DNA from: an uncultured Paracoccaceae bacterium
Lineage (GTDB): Bacteria; Pseudomonadota; Alphaproteobacteria; Rhodobacterales; Rhodobacteraceae
Direction: 5' to 3'
Assembly (NCBI GenBank): GCA_951812615.1
Contig: CATOSU010000002.1
Coordinates: 1,860,001 to 1,924,000 of the forward strand
DNA length: 64,000 nt
In this document: positions 48,342-58,671 of the stretch, in pieces
Layout: each line of letters starts with the position of its first letter
Position numbering within the stretch: position 1 is the stretch's first letter
Position numbers and translations under genes: made by a program
The notes under the pieces: model-generated
The model's input: the letters and a program-made list of their open reading frames with translations, nothing else
Told to the model about the DNA's origin: nothing
Database searches by the model: none

Positions 48342-50765
48342 TCAGGCCCGCAGCTTGACACCCTTGGGATCGAAAGGCGGTTCGTGCAGGATCCGCGCCT
48401 TGTGGGGCCGGCCCAGCACCATCACCTCCACCTCGTCGCCCGGGCCGGCGTTTTTCACGTATCCCAGCGCCAGTGACATGCCCACGGAATACCCATAAGC
48501 GCCCGAGGTGACCCGTCCGATCCCCTCGCCATTGCGGAAGATCGGTTCGCCGCCGGTCGCATCAGCGTTCGAAGCGGTGACATCCGCGGCGTCCAGTGCC
48601 ATCAGAACCAATATTTCCCGCGGCGCCTTTGCCATCACCTCGGCGGCGGCGGCCTTGTTGAGGAAGTCTTTGTCCATCTTGCAAAGCCGGTTCAGCCCCA
48701 CTTCCTGCGGCCAGTATTCCGGCGAGTATTCCCGGCTCCACGAGCCATAGCCCTTTTCCACCCGCAGGCTCATCAGGGCGCGGCCGCCCACCGGGCCCGC
48801 ACCAAATGCCCTGCCCGCCTCGATCAGCGCGGCATAGAGCTTTTCCTGATCCTCGGTTTTACAGTGCAATTCCCAGCCCAGATCCCCGGTGAAACTGACC
48901 CGCAGTGCCAGCGCCTCGACCCCGGCGATGGTGATCATCTTCGACCGCATGAACGGGAAATCTTCGGTCGCCAGCGACGCATTGGTCAGCCGCTGCAGCA
49001 GGTCCCGCGATTTCGGACCGGCCACGTTGAAGCCGCACATCGCCTCGGTATGGCTTTCGAAACTGGTGCCTTCGGGCAGCGGCACGGCGTCGTAAAACCG
49101 TTTCTGATAGCGTTCGGCCATGCCCGACGACACGATCCAGAACTCGTCTTCGGCCACCCGGGTCACGGTGGCGTCCCCGGCGATACCACCGCGCACGCCA
49201 ATGAGCGGCGTCAGGCAGGATCGGCCGACCGCCTTGGGCATGGTGTTGGCAAAGACCGTATTCAGCCAGTCTTCGGCACCGGGACCCTTGCAGCGGTACT
49301 TGGCAAAGTTGGAGATATCGATGATCCCGGCATGTTCGCGCAGCATCCGGCATTCGCGGCCGACCGGCTCCCACCAGTTCTGGCGGGTGAAGCCATTGGT
49401 GTCTGTCGCGCCGGGCGCATCGGCGAACCATTGCACGTGCTCCCAGCCATAGTTCAGGCCGAACACGCCGCCCATCGCCTTTTGCATGTCATACGCCGGG
49501 CGGGTGCGCAGGGGTCGGCCGGCGGCGCGTTCCTCGTTCGGGAAATGGATGGCAAAGCGGTGGGAATACACGTCTTCGACCTTGGCCTTCACGAAGGCCC
49601 TGTCATTGGCCCATGTGCCGAAGCGTGCCATGTCCCACGGGAACATGTCGTATTCCATCTCGCCCTGGATCATCCATTGCGCGCACATCAACCCCATGCC
49701 GGCGGATTGCGAGAAGCCGGGGATGATGCCGTTGCAGCAGAAATAGCCCTTCAGCTCGGGCACCGACCCGAGGATCACGTTGCTGTCCGGTGTCCAGATC
49801 ATCGGGCCGTTGATCACCCGCTTGATCCCGGCCTCGCCCACCGCCGGCACGCGGTCGATGGCGCGCATCATGTTTTCCTCGATCCGCTCCAGATCATCGG
49901 GAAACAGATCATGCGCAAAATCCAGCGGTGTGCCATCCTCGGCCCAGAACCGCATGTCGCGTTCATAGGCACCGATCAGCAGACCCTTGCCCTCCTGACG
50001 CAGGTAGTATTCGCCGTCACGGTCGGCCACGGATGGCAGGCGGCGGTCCATCGCGTCGATCTGGGCGATGGTTTCGGTGACGAAATACTGATGCTCGGTG
50101 GGTTGCAGCGGCAGCGTCAGCCCCGCCAGCGCCGCCACCTCGCGGCCCCAGAGCCCGGCGGCATTCACAACCCATTCGGTGTGAATGTTGCCCTTGGGCG
50201 TCTCCACGATCCAGGTTCCGTCCGGCTGCTGCGTCGTGGCAGTGACCGGGGTGAACCGGTGGATTTCCGCGCCCCGCTGCCGCGCGCCGACCGCATAGGC
50301 ATTGGTCACGCCCGAAGGATCCACGTTGCCGCCATCGGGTTCGTACATGATGCAGCGGATGCCGTCGTAATTGACCAGCGGATGCAGACGCTCGGCCTCG
50401 TCCCGGCTGACCTCGTGGAAATTCATGCCATAAAGCCGGCCCTTGGATTCCTGCAGGCGCAGCTGATGCTCGCGGTTCTCGGTCTGCGCCAGATAGAGCG
50501 ATCCGGGCTTGAACACACCGCAGGACTGACCGGTCTCTGCCTCCAGTTCCTCGTAGAGATTCATGGTGTAGTGCTGAATGCGGCTGATATTGGCGCTGTC
50601 ATGCAGCCCGTGTATATTGGCCGCCGCATGCCAGGTTGAGCCTGACGTCAGTTCATCCCGTTCCAGCAGGACCACGTCGGTCCAGCCCAGCTTAGTAAGA
50701 TGATAAAGGATCGAGCAGCCGATCACGCCGCCTCCGATCACAACCGCCTGAGCATGAGTGCGCAT
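48342..50765 (-). CDS. FAD-dependent dimethylglycine/sarcosine dehydrogenase-like protein 1
   Basis: An 807-residue enzyme with an N-terminal DAO-type FAD domain (VVIGGGVIGCSILYHLTKLGW, SGSTWHAAA, where the His is the covalent FAD site in relatives) and a C-terminal GcvT/aminomethyltransferase domain (FAKYRCKGPGAEDWL, GDLGWELHC, SLRVEKGYGSWSREYSPEY). Such fusions oxidatively demethylate dimethylglycine, sarcosine or related N-methyl compounds and pass the one-carbon unit to tetrahydrofolate. The substrate is not determined. A paralogue of the same layout lies at 51937 on the other strand. Confidence 0.9.
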   Translation of the reverse strand: MRTHAQAVVIGGGVIGCSILYHLTKLGWTDVVLLERDELTSGSTWHAAANIHGLHDSANISRIQHYTMNLYEELEAETGQSCGVFKPGSLYLAQTENREHQLRLQESKGRLYGMNFHEVSRDEAERLHPLVNYDGIRCIMYEPDGGNVDPSGVTNAYAVGARQRGAEIHRFTPVTATTQQPDGTWIVETPKGNIHTEWVVNAAGLWGREVAALAGLTLPLQPTEHQYFVTETIAQIDAMDRRLPSVADRDGEYYLRQEGKGLLIGAYERDMRFWAEDGTPLDFAHDLFPDDLERIEENMMRAIDRVPAVGEAGIKRVINGPMIWTPDSNVILGSVPELKGYFCCNGIIPGFSQSAGMGLMCAQWMIQGEMEYDMFPWDMARFGTWANDRAFVKAKVEDVYSHRFAIHFPNEERAAGRPLRTRPAYDMQKAMGGVFGLNYGWEHVQWFADAPGATDTNGFTRQNWWEPVGRECRMLREHAGIIDISNFAKYRCKGPGAEDWLNTVFANTMPKAVGRSCLTPLIGVRGGIAGDATVTRVAEDEFWIVSSGMAERYQKRFYDAVPLPEGTSFESHTEAMCGFNVAGPKSRDLLQRLTNASLATEDFPFMRSKMITIAGVEALALRVSFTGDLGWELHCKTEDQEKLYAALIEAGRAFGAGPVGGRALMSLRVEKGYGSWSREYSPEYWPQEVGLNRLCKMDKDFLNKAAAAEVMAKAPREILVLMALDAADVTASNADATGGEPIFRNGEGIGRVTSGAYGYSVGMSLALGYVKNAGPGDEVEVMVLGRPHKARILHEPPFDPKGVKLRA

Positions 50766-50950
50766 TTCTGGTCCCTGTATCTGTCCTGCTGAGCCGCACA
50801 ATGTTCGCCTGCGCCCCGCTTGGATTGGTCATTCACGACACATCCCGGCAGGCAAATGTCGGTGCTGCACCACGCGGGAGATGTTTCGGTGAGGTTAATC
50901 AGTTGCGAAGCGGCATTTCAACCAAAATTGTACCTAAATCTTAGAAAAAC

Positions 50951-50968
50951 GAACCAAGTTTGAACCAA
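50951..50968. promoter_or_regulatory. Direct repeat in the intergenic region upstream of the SDR gene
   Basis: GAACCAA at 50951-50957 and again at 50962-50968, spaced 11 bp apart (one helical turn), in an AT-rich 293-bp region between divergent genes. Such spacing suits a dimeric regulator on one DNA face. No regulator gene is adjacent. Confidence 0.35.
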
Positions 50969-51058
50969 TTTTCCGGTTTTTGTAGTGTTTGATAAACCCG
51001 TGCACTATTCCCGGTTTCCGTCGTAGGGTGCCCGGCGACTCAGCCGGAGGGAACCGAA

Positions 51059-51844
51059 TTGAGTAAAATTGCAGTTGTCACCGGCGGTGCGAGCGGCATT
51101 GGCGAGGCCTGTGCCCGCCGGTTGGCCCGGGATGGGTACGCGATCTGGATCCTCGATATGAACCGGACCGCGGCCGAAACGGTTGCCGACGACATCAACG
51201 GCCGGGGCGGACAGGCGCACGCCCTGCAGATCGATGTCTCTGACCCTGTGGCAATGGACGAAGCCGCCGGTCAGATCGGGGCACAATCCGGCGCGCCGGA
51301 CGCACTTGTGACAGCAGCCGGGATCATCGAAACCGTCTCGACCGTGCTTGACGCGGACCTTGCCGAACATGACCGGCTGTGGTCGGTCAATTATGGCGGA
51401 ACTCTCAATGCCTGCCGATCATTTGGCCGCCTGATGCGTGCCTCGGGCAGTGGCGCCATCGTGACCGTCGGTTCCATCAATTCCTATGTCGCCTTGCCGC
51501 TGCCGGCCTATTGCCCCTCTAAAACCGCCATATTGCGGCTTGTGGAACTGCTGTGTGTCGAGCTTGGACGTCATGGTGTGCGGATCAACGGCGTGGCACC
51601 GACCTTCGTACTGACCCCGGCGCTGCAGGCGCGGGTGGATGCGGGCGAACGCAGTATCGAGGCGATGCTGACGGTCAATGCGCTCAAACGGATGGTGGAT
51701 GCGTCCGACATTGCCGATGTCGCGGCGTTCCTGCTGTCTGACGGCGCGCGCGCGGTTACCGGCCACATGATGCCTGTCGACGCCGGATATCTTCCGGCCG
51801 CGACCTTCACCACGTTCCCCGGCGGAGAGCCCTGGTCGGACTGA
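51059..51844 (+). CDS. Short-chain dehydrogenase/reductase
   Basis: A 261-residue classical SDR. The cofactor loop TGGASGIGEACARRL, NNG-region equivalent (LVTAAGI) and catalytic Ser-Tyr-Lys in GSINSYVALPLPAYCPSKTA are present. ILDMNR after the second strand suggests NAD+ preference (Asp at the strand end). The start is TTG at 51059, supported by GGAGGG 7 bp upstream; no ATG fits. It lies between two demethylase-like FAD enzymes, 92 bp before the second, so it may handle an intermediate of the same pathway. That is inference. Confidence 0.88.
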   Translation: MSKIAVVTGGASGIGEACARRLARDGYAIWILDMNRTAAETVADDINGRGGQAHALQIDVSDPVAMDEAAGQIGAQSGAPDALVTAAGIIETVSTVLDADLAEHDRLWSVNYGGTLNACRSFGRLMRASGSGAIVTVGSINSYVALPLPAYCPSKTAILRLVELLCVELGRHGVRINGVAPTFVLTPALQARVDAGERSIEAMLTVNALKRMVDASDIADVAAFLLSDGARAVTGHMMPVDAGYLPAATFTTFPGGEPWSD

Positions 51845-51936
51845 GCAGCGCGGCAGCGACATCATCGGACGTTTTCAGACTTGCGAACCGCTCATCCCCG
51901 CCGCACCATTTCCGCGACAAGCGGATGAGGAGCCAC

Positions 51937-54354
51937 ATGAAAACCACCACAAGGGTCGCCGTGATCGGCGGCGGCGTCGTCGGATGTTCGGTTCTGTATC
52001 ACCTGACCAAGCTGGGCTGGTCGGACGTGATGCTGCTGGAACGTTCAGACCTGACCTCCGGCTCCACATGGCACGCGGCGGGCGGGTTTCACACGCTCAA
52101 CGGTGACACCAACATGGCCGCGCTGCAGGGTTATACGATCCGGCTCTATCGCGAGCTGGAAGAGATTACCGGCATGTCCTGCGGGTTGCACCATGTCGGC
52201 GGCGTGACGCTGGCCGACAATCGCGACCGGTTCGACATGCTGGTGGCCGAGCGCGCGAAGCACCGGTTCATGGGGCTGGAGACCGAGATCGTCGGGCCTG
52301 AGGAGATCGCGAAGATCGCACCGGTGACCAACACCGACGGCATCATCGGCGCGCTTTACGATCCGCTCGACGGGCATCTCGACCCGTCCGGCACCACGCA
52401 CGCCTACGCCAAGGCCGCGCGGATGGGCGGTGCAACCATCGAAACCCACTGCATGGTGCGCGAAACCAATCCCCGTCCGGATGGCAGCTGGGACGTGGTC
52501 ACCGACAAGGGCACGATCCATGCCGAACACGTGGTCAATGCCGGCGGGCTCTGGGCGCGCGAGGTGGGGGCGATGGCCGGTGTCTATTTCCCGCTGCACC
52601 CGATGGAGCATCAGTATCTGGTGACCGAGGACGTGCCGCTGATCACCGGGATGATGGCCGAAGGCCGCGAGCACCCGCACGTGATGGACCCCGCAGGCGA
52701 AAGCTATCTGCGGCAGGAGGGCAAGGGCCTGTGCATCGGGTTTTATGAACAGCCCTGCAAGCCGTGGGCGGTGGATGGCACACCATGGGAATTTGGCCAC
52801 GAGCTGTTGCCGGATGACTTTGACAAGATCGGCGACAGCGTTGAATTTGCTTACAAACGTTTTCCCGATCTGGAACGCGCCGGGGTGAAATCAGTGATCC
52901 ACGGGCCGTTCACTTTCGCCCCCGATGGCAACCCGCTGGTCGGCCCGGTGCCGGGCATGCGCAACTACTGGTCCGCCTGCGGCGTGATGGCCGGGTTTTC
53001 GCAAGGCGGCGGCGTCGGCCTGATGCTGGCGCAATGGATGATCCATGGCGAGACCGAGCGCGACACCTTTGCCATGGACGTGGCGCGTTATGGGGACTGG
53101 ATATCGCCGGGCTACACAAGGCCCAAGGTGATCGAAAACTACCAGAAGCGGTTTTCGGTGGCCTACCCGAACGAAGAACTGCCCGCCGCCCGGCCGCACC
53201 GCACCACGCCAATGTATGAAATCTTCTCCGACATGGGCGCGGTCTGGGGCCATCAATACGGGCTGGAGGTGCCGAACTATTTCGCCCGCGGCGACGAACC
53301 GACCTACGAGACCCCCTCCTTCCGCCGCTCGGACGCCTTTGACGCAACCGCACGGGAAGTGCACGGCGTGCGCGCGGCTGTCGGCATCAACGAGGTGCAT
53401 AATTTCGGCAAGTACCGGGTGAGCGGCCCCAATGCGCGGGCGTGGCTGGACCGGGTGATGGCGGGGCGCATCCCGCAGCCCGGGCGGCTGTCGCTGACGC
53501 CGATGCTGTCACCCCATGGCCGGATCATCGGTGATTTCACCGTGTCCTGCCTGTCGGAAACCGAGTTCCGTCTGACCGCGTCTTACGGCGCACAGGCGTT
53601 TCACATGCGCTGGTTCGGGCATCAGGCCGGGGCCGGCGGTGTGACGGTGGAAAACACCTCGGACCGGCTGAACGGGTTCCAGATCGCCGGGCCACGGGCG
53701 CGCGACGTGCTGGCTGCGGCCACCCGCGATGCGGTGGATCTGAAATTCCTCGACGTGCGGCGCATGGTGGTGGGTCCGGTCAACTGTGTTGTGCAGCGGG
53801 TCAGCTATACCGGCGATCTGGGCTACGAGATCTTCTGCGACCCGATGGATCAGCGGGCGCTGTGGGCGGTGCTGTGGTCGGCCGGACAGGCTTATGACAT
53901 GGTGCCCTTCGGTATGCGGGCGATGATGTCGCTGCGGCTCGACCGGTTCTTCGGGTCGTGGATGGCCGAGTTTTCGCCGGATTACACCCCGGCCGAAACC
54001 GGGCTGGACCGGTTCATTTCGTGGAAGAAGAACGTGGAGTTCATTGGCCGCAAAGTGGCCGAAAAGGCGCGGCGCGAGGGCCCGGCCCGGCGGCTGGTGG
54101 CCTTCGAGGTCGATGCTGATGACGCCGACGTGCAGGGCTATGAACCGATCTGGCTCGACGGGGCGGTCGTGGGTTTCTGCACCTCGGGCGGCTATTCGCA
54201 CCATGCGCAGAAATCCATCGCACAGGGTTTCCTGCCCGCCGGGCGCGTCGACGAGGCCCCCGATGTGGAGATCGAGATCCTTGGTCAGATGCGCAAGGCA
54301 CGGGTTCTCGGCGACGTGCTGTTCGATCCCGCGGGTGCGCGGCTGCGCGGATGA
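51937..54354 (+). CDS. FAD-dependent dimethylglycine/sarcosine dehydrogenase-like protein 2
   Basis: An 805-residue paralogue of protein 1, with the same FAD domain (VAVIGGGVVGCSVLYHLTKLGW, SGSTWHAAGGFH) and GcvT-like C-terminus (FGKYRVSGPNARAWLDRV, YTGDLGYEIFC, SLRLDRFFGSWMAEFSPDY). GAGGAG before the ATG at 51937 decides the start over an ATG at 51925. It probably oxidises an N-methylated amine with transfer of C1 to folate. Different lysine/aromatic choices near the active site suggest a different substrate from protein 1. Its stop overlaps the MobA-like gene (ATGA). Confidence 0.9.
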   Translation: MKTTTRVAVIGGGVVGCSVLYHLTKLGWSDVMLLERSDLTSGSTWHAAGGFHTLNGDTNMAALQGYTIRLYRELEEITGMSCGLHHVGGVTLADNRDRFDMLVAERAKHRFMGLETEIVGPEEIAKIAPVTNTDGIIGALYDPLDGHLDPSGTTHAYAKAARMGGATIETHCMVRETNPRPDGSWDVVTDKGTIHAEHVVNAGGLWAREVGAMAGVYFPLHPMEHQYLVTEDVPLITGMMAEGREHPHVMDPAGESYLRQEGKGLCIGFYEQPCKPWAVDGTPWEFGHELLPDDFDKIGDSVEFAYKRFPDLERAGVKSVIHGPFTFAPDGNPLVGPVPGMRNYWSACGVMAGFSQGGGVGLMLAQWMIHGETERDTFAMDVARYGDWISPGYTRPKVIENYQKRFSVAYPNEELPAARPHRTTPMYEIFSDMGAVWGHQYGLEVPNYFARGDEPTYETPSFRRSDAFDATAREVHGVRAAVGINEVHNFGKYRVSGPNARAWLDRVMAGRIPQPGRLSLTPMLSPHGRIIGDFTVSCLSETEFRLTASYGAQAFHMRWFGHQAGAGGVTVENTSDRLNGFQIAGPRARDVLAAATRDAVDLKFLDVRRMVVGPVNCVVQRVSYTGDLGYEIFCDPMDQRALWAVLWSAGQAYDMVPFGMRAMMSLRLDRFFGSWMAEFSPDYTPAETGLDRFISWKKNVEFIGRKVAEKARREGPARRLVAFEVDADDADVQGYEPIWLDGAVVGFCTSGGYSHHAQKSIAQGFLPAGRVDEAPDVEIEILGQMRKARVLGDVLFDPAGARLRG

Positions 54355-54950
54355 GCGACCTGCCGATCCTGATCCTTGCCGCCGGTCAGTCGCGCCGGAT
54401 GCGCGGGCGCGACAAGCTGATGGAAGAGGTTGAGGGTCAGCCGCTGATCCGGCGGCAGGCGGACATGGCGCGACGGGTGACGACGGGCCCGGTTCTGGTT
54501 GCCCTGCCGGTGCCGCCTCATCCCAGATATGCCGCGCTGGAGGGGCTGGACATCACGCCCGTACCGGTGCCCGAGGCCCAGGAGGGCATGGGCGCATCGC
54601 TGCGAACCGGTTTCGCGGCCATGCCGCCGGGTGCCGCCGCGGCGATGCTGCTGCTGGCTGATCTGCCGGAGCTGACCGACGATGACCTGACCACGATGCT
54701 GGAGGCGGTGGATCTGCAAAGCGGCGACCTGATCTGGCACGCGGTGACCGAGGATGGACAGCGCGGGCATCCGGTGGTGTTTTCTGCCGCGCTGTTTGCG
54801 TGTTTTGCCGGTCTGCAGGGCGACACCGGCGCAAAGACGGTGGTCGCGGCGGCAGGCAAACGGGTGCACCACGTGCCCCTGCCCGGCCAGCGCGCGCGGC
54901 TGGATCTGGATACGCCCGAAGAATGGGCCGACTGGCGCGCCGGGCGCTGA
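54351..54950 (+). CDS. MobA/MocA-like nucleotidyltransferase
   Basis: A 199-residue NTP transferase. The glycine/arginine loop LILAAGQSRRMRGRDKL and later LLLADLPELTDDDL fit the MobA/MocA/IspD-like fold, which adds CMP or GMP to molybdopterin in molybdenum-enzyme maturation. I read it as closer to MocA than MobA because of the RDKL start, but that is tentative. Its ATG overlaps the FAD enzyme's stop by 4 bp, so it is coupled to it. The last 12 bp belong to a 32-bp inverted repeat (54939-54970). Confidence 0.85.
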   Translation: MSDLPILILAAGQSRRMRGRDKLMEEVEGQPLIRRQADMARRVTTGPVLVALPVPPHPRYAALEGLDITPVPVPEAQEGMGASLRTGFAAMPPGAAAAMLLLADLPELTDDDLTTMLEAVDLQSGDLIWHAVTEDGQRGHPVVFSAALFACFAGLQGDTGAKTVVAAAGKRVHHVPLPGQRARLDLDTPEEWADWRAGR

Positions 54951-55030
54951 AGAAAATTCTGCGAATTTTCCGGGTCCGCTACGGCGCGGTCCACGTCAGA
55001 AAATTCGCAGAATTTTCTTCAGCGCCCGGC
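54939..55030. repeat. Perfect 32-bp inverted repeat covering both convergent stop codons
   Basis: Left arm 54939-54970 and right arm 54999-55030 are perfect reverse complements over 32 bp, with a 28-bp spacer. Each arm begins GCCGGGCGCTGA (the last codons and stop of each gene, Ala-Gly-Arg-stop) and continues into a small hairpin GAAAATTC-TGC-GAATTTTC. Transcripts from either side would form a strong hairpin. Confidence 0.9.
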
Positions 55031-57052
55031 AGGCGGCGGGTGCCACAGCCGGGTGCCCGACAATTCGCGCGCGGTGGTCAGCCGGCCGTCGGTCAGCGAC
55101 AGGCTGCCGGTGGCGCGCAGGGCCGCCGGATCGAAAGTCCGGCACGGCCCGGTCAGATCGATGGGCACCGGTGCGACGACGATCTGGTCGCGGCGGCAGG
55201 CCGTGAACCCGGCCGCGGCACGTTTTCCGGTCAGGTGCACCAGTTCCCGGTCCCCGACCCGGAAGATGCGCGCCGCGCCGGGCCGCACCGGCCAGCGCCG
55301 GGCCGCGGCCGGCTGGCCGGCCCCGTCACCGTCGTTTTCCAGCCAGATCCCGGCGATGAACCCGCTGCCCTTGTCGCGGCTGAGCGCCCGGCCCTGCGGG
55401 GTCATCACCCCTATCAGCCCGCCATTATCCGCGATCAGCACCTGCGGACGCTGCTCCTGCGTCCAGAGCCCGAACGCCAGTGCCGCGGGCAGCAGTCCCA
55501 GCGCCCGTGCCCGCCCCTGCCACAACAGCAGCCACAGCATCCCGAGGCACAGGACCGGCAACACCCATGGCCCCGGCTGGGGCACATGGCCGACGGCATC
55601 GGGCAATGCGGCCACGGTGCGGGCGACGCCGAGGATCCAGTTCAGCGCCAGCCCCATCGCGGTCAGGCCGACCTGATCCAGCCCGAACGGCGCCAGCAAC
55701 AGGGCCAGCACCGCGCCGGGGATCACCACCAGCCCCATCAGCGGCACCGAAAGCAGGTTCGCCGGCAGGCCGAAATGCGCCAGCGTGTTGAAATGGGCCG
55801 CGGCCACCGGCCCCGTCGCCGCCCCGGCCACCGCCGAGGACACGATCAGCCCGATCACCGGCCGCAGCCATGCCGGCGCGCGCTGCACCGGCGCGTCACG
55901 CAGCCAGCCGAACACCGCCACCAGCGCCACGGTAGCGGCAAATGACATCTGGAACCCCGGGCTCAGCAGCGCCTCGGGCCGCAGCACCAGCACCACGAGC
56001 GCCGCCGTGGCGACCGCCCGCAAGGACAGCGCACGCCGGTCCAGCAGCACGGCCAACAGCGCGACGGCAACCATGATGAAGGCCCGCTCGGTCGCCAGAT
56101 TGCGCCCCGACAATGCAAGATATCCCGCCGCCGCGCACAGGGCGGCAAGCGCGGCGATCTTGTGCCCCGGCAGGCGCAGCGCAAGGTAGGGCACCGCGGC
56201 AATGCCCAGCCGCATGGCGGCAAAGACGAACCCGGCCAGCAGCCCCATATGCAGACCCGATATGGCCAGAAGATGCGCCAGATTGCTGTCGCGCAGATCC
56301 TGCAGCGCCTCGCGGCTGACACCGCTGCGGTCCCCGGTTGTGACGGCGGCCGCGAAACCGCCGGCATCTCCGGACAGCCTCGCCTGCACGTGCTGCGACG
56401 CGGCCAGCCGGATCGACAGGATGGTGACGGACACCGCGCCGGTCTCCGGCGGCGCGATCACCAGCACCGGGTTTCGGGTATATCCCACAGCGCCAAGGCG
56501 CTGAAACCAGGCATGGCGGCGGAAATCAAAGCCGCCGGGTTCAGCCGGCCCGCTGGGCGGCGACAGGTGGCCGGTGGCCATCACCCTCATCCCCGGGCGC
56601 AAATCCGGAATGTCCGGCGTATGCAGCGACAGCCGCACCCGGGCCGGCGTGCGGTGCGGCGGGACCCGGTCCAGACGCAGTTGATCCAGCGTGATCCGCA
56701 GCGCATCCGAGGCCGACCGGTCGAGCCCGACCAGCCGGCCCTCCACCGGTCCGTAATAGCGAAAACCCAGAACCGGAGCGTCGACCCGGTGCGCCCGCAT
56801 CCCGGCCAGTCCGAAACCCAGCGCCGCCAGCGCCAGCGCCCAGCCGAGGGCAGACCAGCCGCCCGGCCATCGCAGGGCTGCCGCTGCTGATACCGCGCCG
56901 ATTGTTCCCAGCGCGGCATAGAGTGGCAGCCCCGGCTCTGACCGCAGCAGGAACCACGCGCCGATGCCCAGCCCCAGACAGACCGGCGCCCATGGATACA
57001 GATGCCCGCGCTGACGCAGCAGCGCCGTCTCGACCATTGCCGGCGCGCGCAT
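55019..57052 (-). CDS. ComEC/Rec2 family DNA-uptake membrane protein
   Basis: A 677-residue inner-membrane protein. After several N-terminal helices and a DUF4131-like region, the ComEC core has [18 protein letters not shown] and [19 protein letters not shown], with about nine helices. The C-terminal section ([30 protein letters not shown]) is a short, apparently degenerate beta-lactamase-like domain. ComEC carries DNA across the inner membrane in competence. Its last codons and stop lie in the 32-bp inverted repeat. It is divergent from gltX with 93 bp between starts. Confidence 0.9.
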   Translation of the reverse strand: MRAPAMVETALLRQRGHLYPWAPVCLGLGIGAWFLLRSEPGLPLYAALGTIGAVSAAAALRWPGGWSALGWALALAALGFGLAGMRAHRVDAPVLGFRYYGPVEGRLVGLDRSASDALRITLDQLRLDRVPPHRTPARVRLSLHTPDIPDLRPGMRVMATGHLSPPSGPAEPGGFDFRRHAWFQRLGAVGYTRNPVLVIAPPETGAVSVTILSIRLAASQHVQARLSGDAGGFAAAVTTGDRSGVSREALQDLRDSNLAHLLAISGLHMGLLAGFVFAAMRLGIAAVPYLALRLPGHKIAALAALCAAAGYLALSGRNLATERAFIMVAVALLAVLLDRRALSLRAVATAALVVLVLRPEALLSPGFQMSFAATVALVAVFGWLRDAPVQRAPAWLRPVIGLIVSSAVAGAATGPVAAAHFNTLAHFGLPANLLSVPLMGLVVIPGAVLALLLAPFGLDQVGLTAMGLALNWILGVARTVAALPDAVGHVPQPGPWVLPVLCLGMLWLLLWQGRARALGLLPAALAFGLWTQEQRPQVLIADNGGLIGVMTPQGRALSRDKGSGFIAGIWLENDGDGAGQPAAARRWPVRPGAARIFRVGDRELVHLTGKRAAAGFTACRRDQIVVAPVPIDLTGPCRTFDPAALRATGSLSLTDGRLTTARELSGTRLWHPPPAGR

Positions 57053-57145
57053 GCTTGCCCCCTGCCGTTCCCGCCGCTAGACAGGCCCCGAAGCTACACG
57101 GCGTATGGTTACCACAAGGTTAATTCAGAAGGATATTCCCGCCGC

Positions 57146-58546
57146 ATGTCCGACGGTATCATCACTCGTTTCGCCCCGTCGCCGACCGGGTTCCTGCATA
57201 TCGGCGGCGCCCGCACGGCGCTGTTCAACTGGCTTTTCGCGCGTGGGCGGGGCGGCAAATTCCTGCTGCGGATCGAGGACACCGACCGCGAACGCTCTAC
57301 CCCTGAAGCCACCGCCGCGATCCTGCAGGGGCTGAGCTGGCTCGGGCTTGACTGGGACGGCGAACCGGTCAGCCAGTTCGCCCGCGCCGACCGCCATGCC
57401 GAGGTAGCGCTGCAATTGCTGGCCGAGGGCAAGGCCTACAAGTGCTTTGCCACGCAGGAAGAGATTGCCGCCTTTCGCGACGCCGCCCGGGCCGAAGGCA
57501 AAAGCACGCTCTACCGCTCGCCCTGGCGCGATGCGGATCCGGCGGACCATCCCGATGCGCCCTTTGTCGTGCGCATCAGGGCGCCGCAGGACGGGGTGAC
57601 GGTGATCCGCGATCAGGTTCAGGGCGATGTCACGATCCGCAATGATCAGCTGGACGATATGGTGTTGCTGCGCTCGGACGGCACGCCGGTTTATATGCTG
57701 GCCGTGGTTGTCGACGATCACGACATGGGCGTCACCCATGTGATCCGCGGCGACGATCACCTCAACAACGCCGCGCGGCAGATGATGATCTACGAGGCCA
57801 TGGGCTGGGACGTGCCGGTCTGGGCGCATATCCCGCTGATCCACGGGCCGGACGGCAAGAAACTGTCGAAACGGCACGGGGCGCTGGGCGCGCAGGAATA
57901 TCAGGCGATGGGCTATCCGGCTGCGGGCATGCGCAACTATCTGGCCCGGCTGGGATGGAGCCACGGTGACGACGAGTTTTTCACCGACGCACAGGCGCGT
58001 GACTGGTTCGGGCTGGACGGTATCGGCAAAAGCCCGGCGCGGTTCGACCTCAAGAAGCTGGAAAACCTCAGCGGGCAGCATATTGCCGTCACGGATGATG
58101 CCGCACTGCAGCAAGAACTGGCTGATTACCGCGTCGCGGCGGGTCTGCCGGCACTGACATCGGCACAATCGGACAGACTTGGGCAAGCGCTGTTTTGTCT
58201 CAAGGACCGGGCGCGGACATTGCCCGAACTCCTTGAAAAAGGACATTTTTCCCTGACGGAGCGGCCGATCGAACCGGACGAAAAAGCCACAAAGGCGCTG
58301 GATTCGGTATCCCGTGGTATACTGAACGAATTGACGCCGCATCTGCAAAATGCTAGCTGGGACCGCGAAGCGCTGGAGGGGGTTCTGAACGCCTTCGCTG
58401 CGGAAAAAGACACGAAATTCGGCAAGCTGGCCGGCCCTCTGCGGGCGGCGCTGGCGGGCCGGGCGGTTACGCCTTCGGTCTTTGACATGATGCTAGTCCT
58501 GGGCCGGGACGAAACGCTGGCCCGGCTCACAGAGGCGGCAGGCTGA
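57146..58546 (+). CDS. gltX: Glutamyl-tRNA synthetase
   Basis: A 466-residue class I synthetase charging tRNA-Glu. The HIGH-type motif [19 protein letters not shown] and the KMSKS-type [11 protein letters not shown] are both present, with [10 protein letters not shown] and the helical anticodon-binding C-terminus. ATG at 57146 begins the conserved [15 protein letters not shown]. Many alphaproteobacteria have two GltX-type genes; only one is in the window. gltA follows after 125 bp without a clear terminator. Confidence 0.95.
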   Translation: MSDGIITRFAPSPTGFLHIGGARTALFNWLFARGRGGKFLLRIEDTDRERSTPEATAAILQGLSWLGLDWDGEPVSQFARADRHAEVALQLLAEGKAYKCFATQEEIAAFRDAARAEGKSTLYRSPWRDADPADHPDAPFVVRIRAPQDGVTVIRDQVQGDVTIRNDQLDDMVLLRSDGTPVYMLAVVVDDHDMGVTHVIRGDDHLNNAARQMMIYEAMGWDVPVWAHIPLIHGPDGKKLSKRHGALGAQEYQAMGYPAAGMRNYLARLGWSHGDDEFFTDAQARDWFGLDGIGKSPARFDLKKLENLSGQHIAVTDDAALQQELADYRVAAGLPALTSAQSDRLGQALFCLKDRARTLPELLEKGHFSLTERPIEPDEKATKALDSVSRGILNELTPHLQNASWDREALEGVLNAFAAEKDTKFGKLAGPLRAALAGRAVTPSVFDMMLVLGRDETLARLTEAAG

Positions 58547-58671
58547 CCGGTTTCATATTCGGTTTACGCAAGGCCGCTAACACGAAACGCCAGCGCGTCC
58601 GCGCTGAGTGCTCCCATTCGGGTTCCGGTGAATACGCACGGGGTCCGGGGACGAAACGGAAAGGGACCGAG

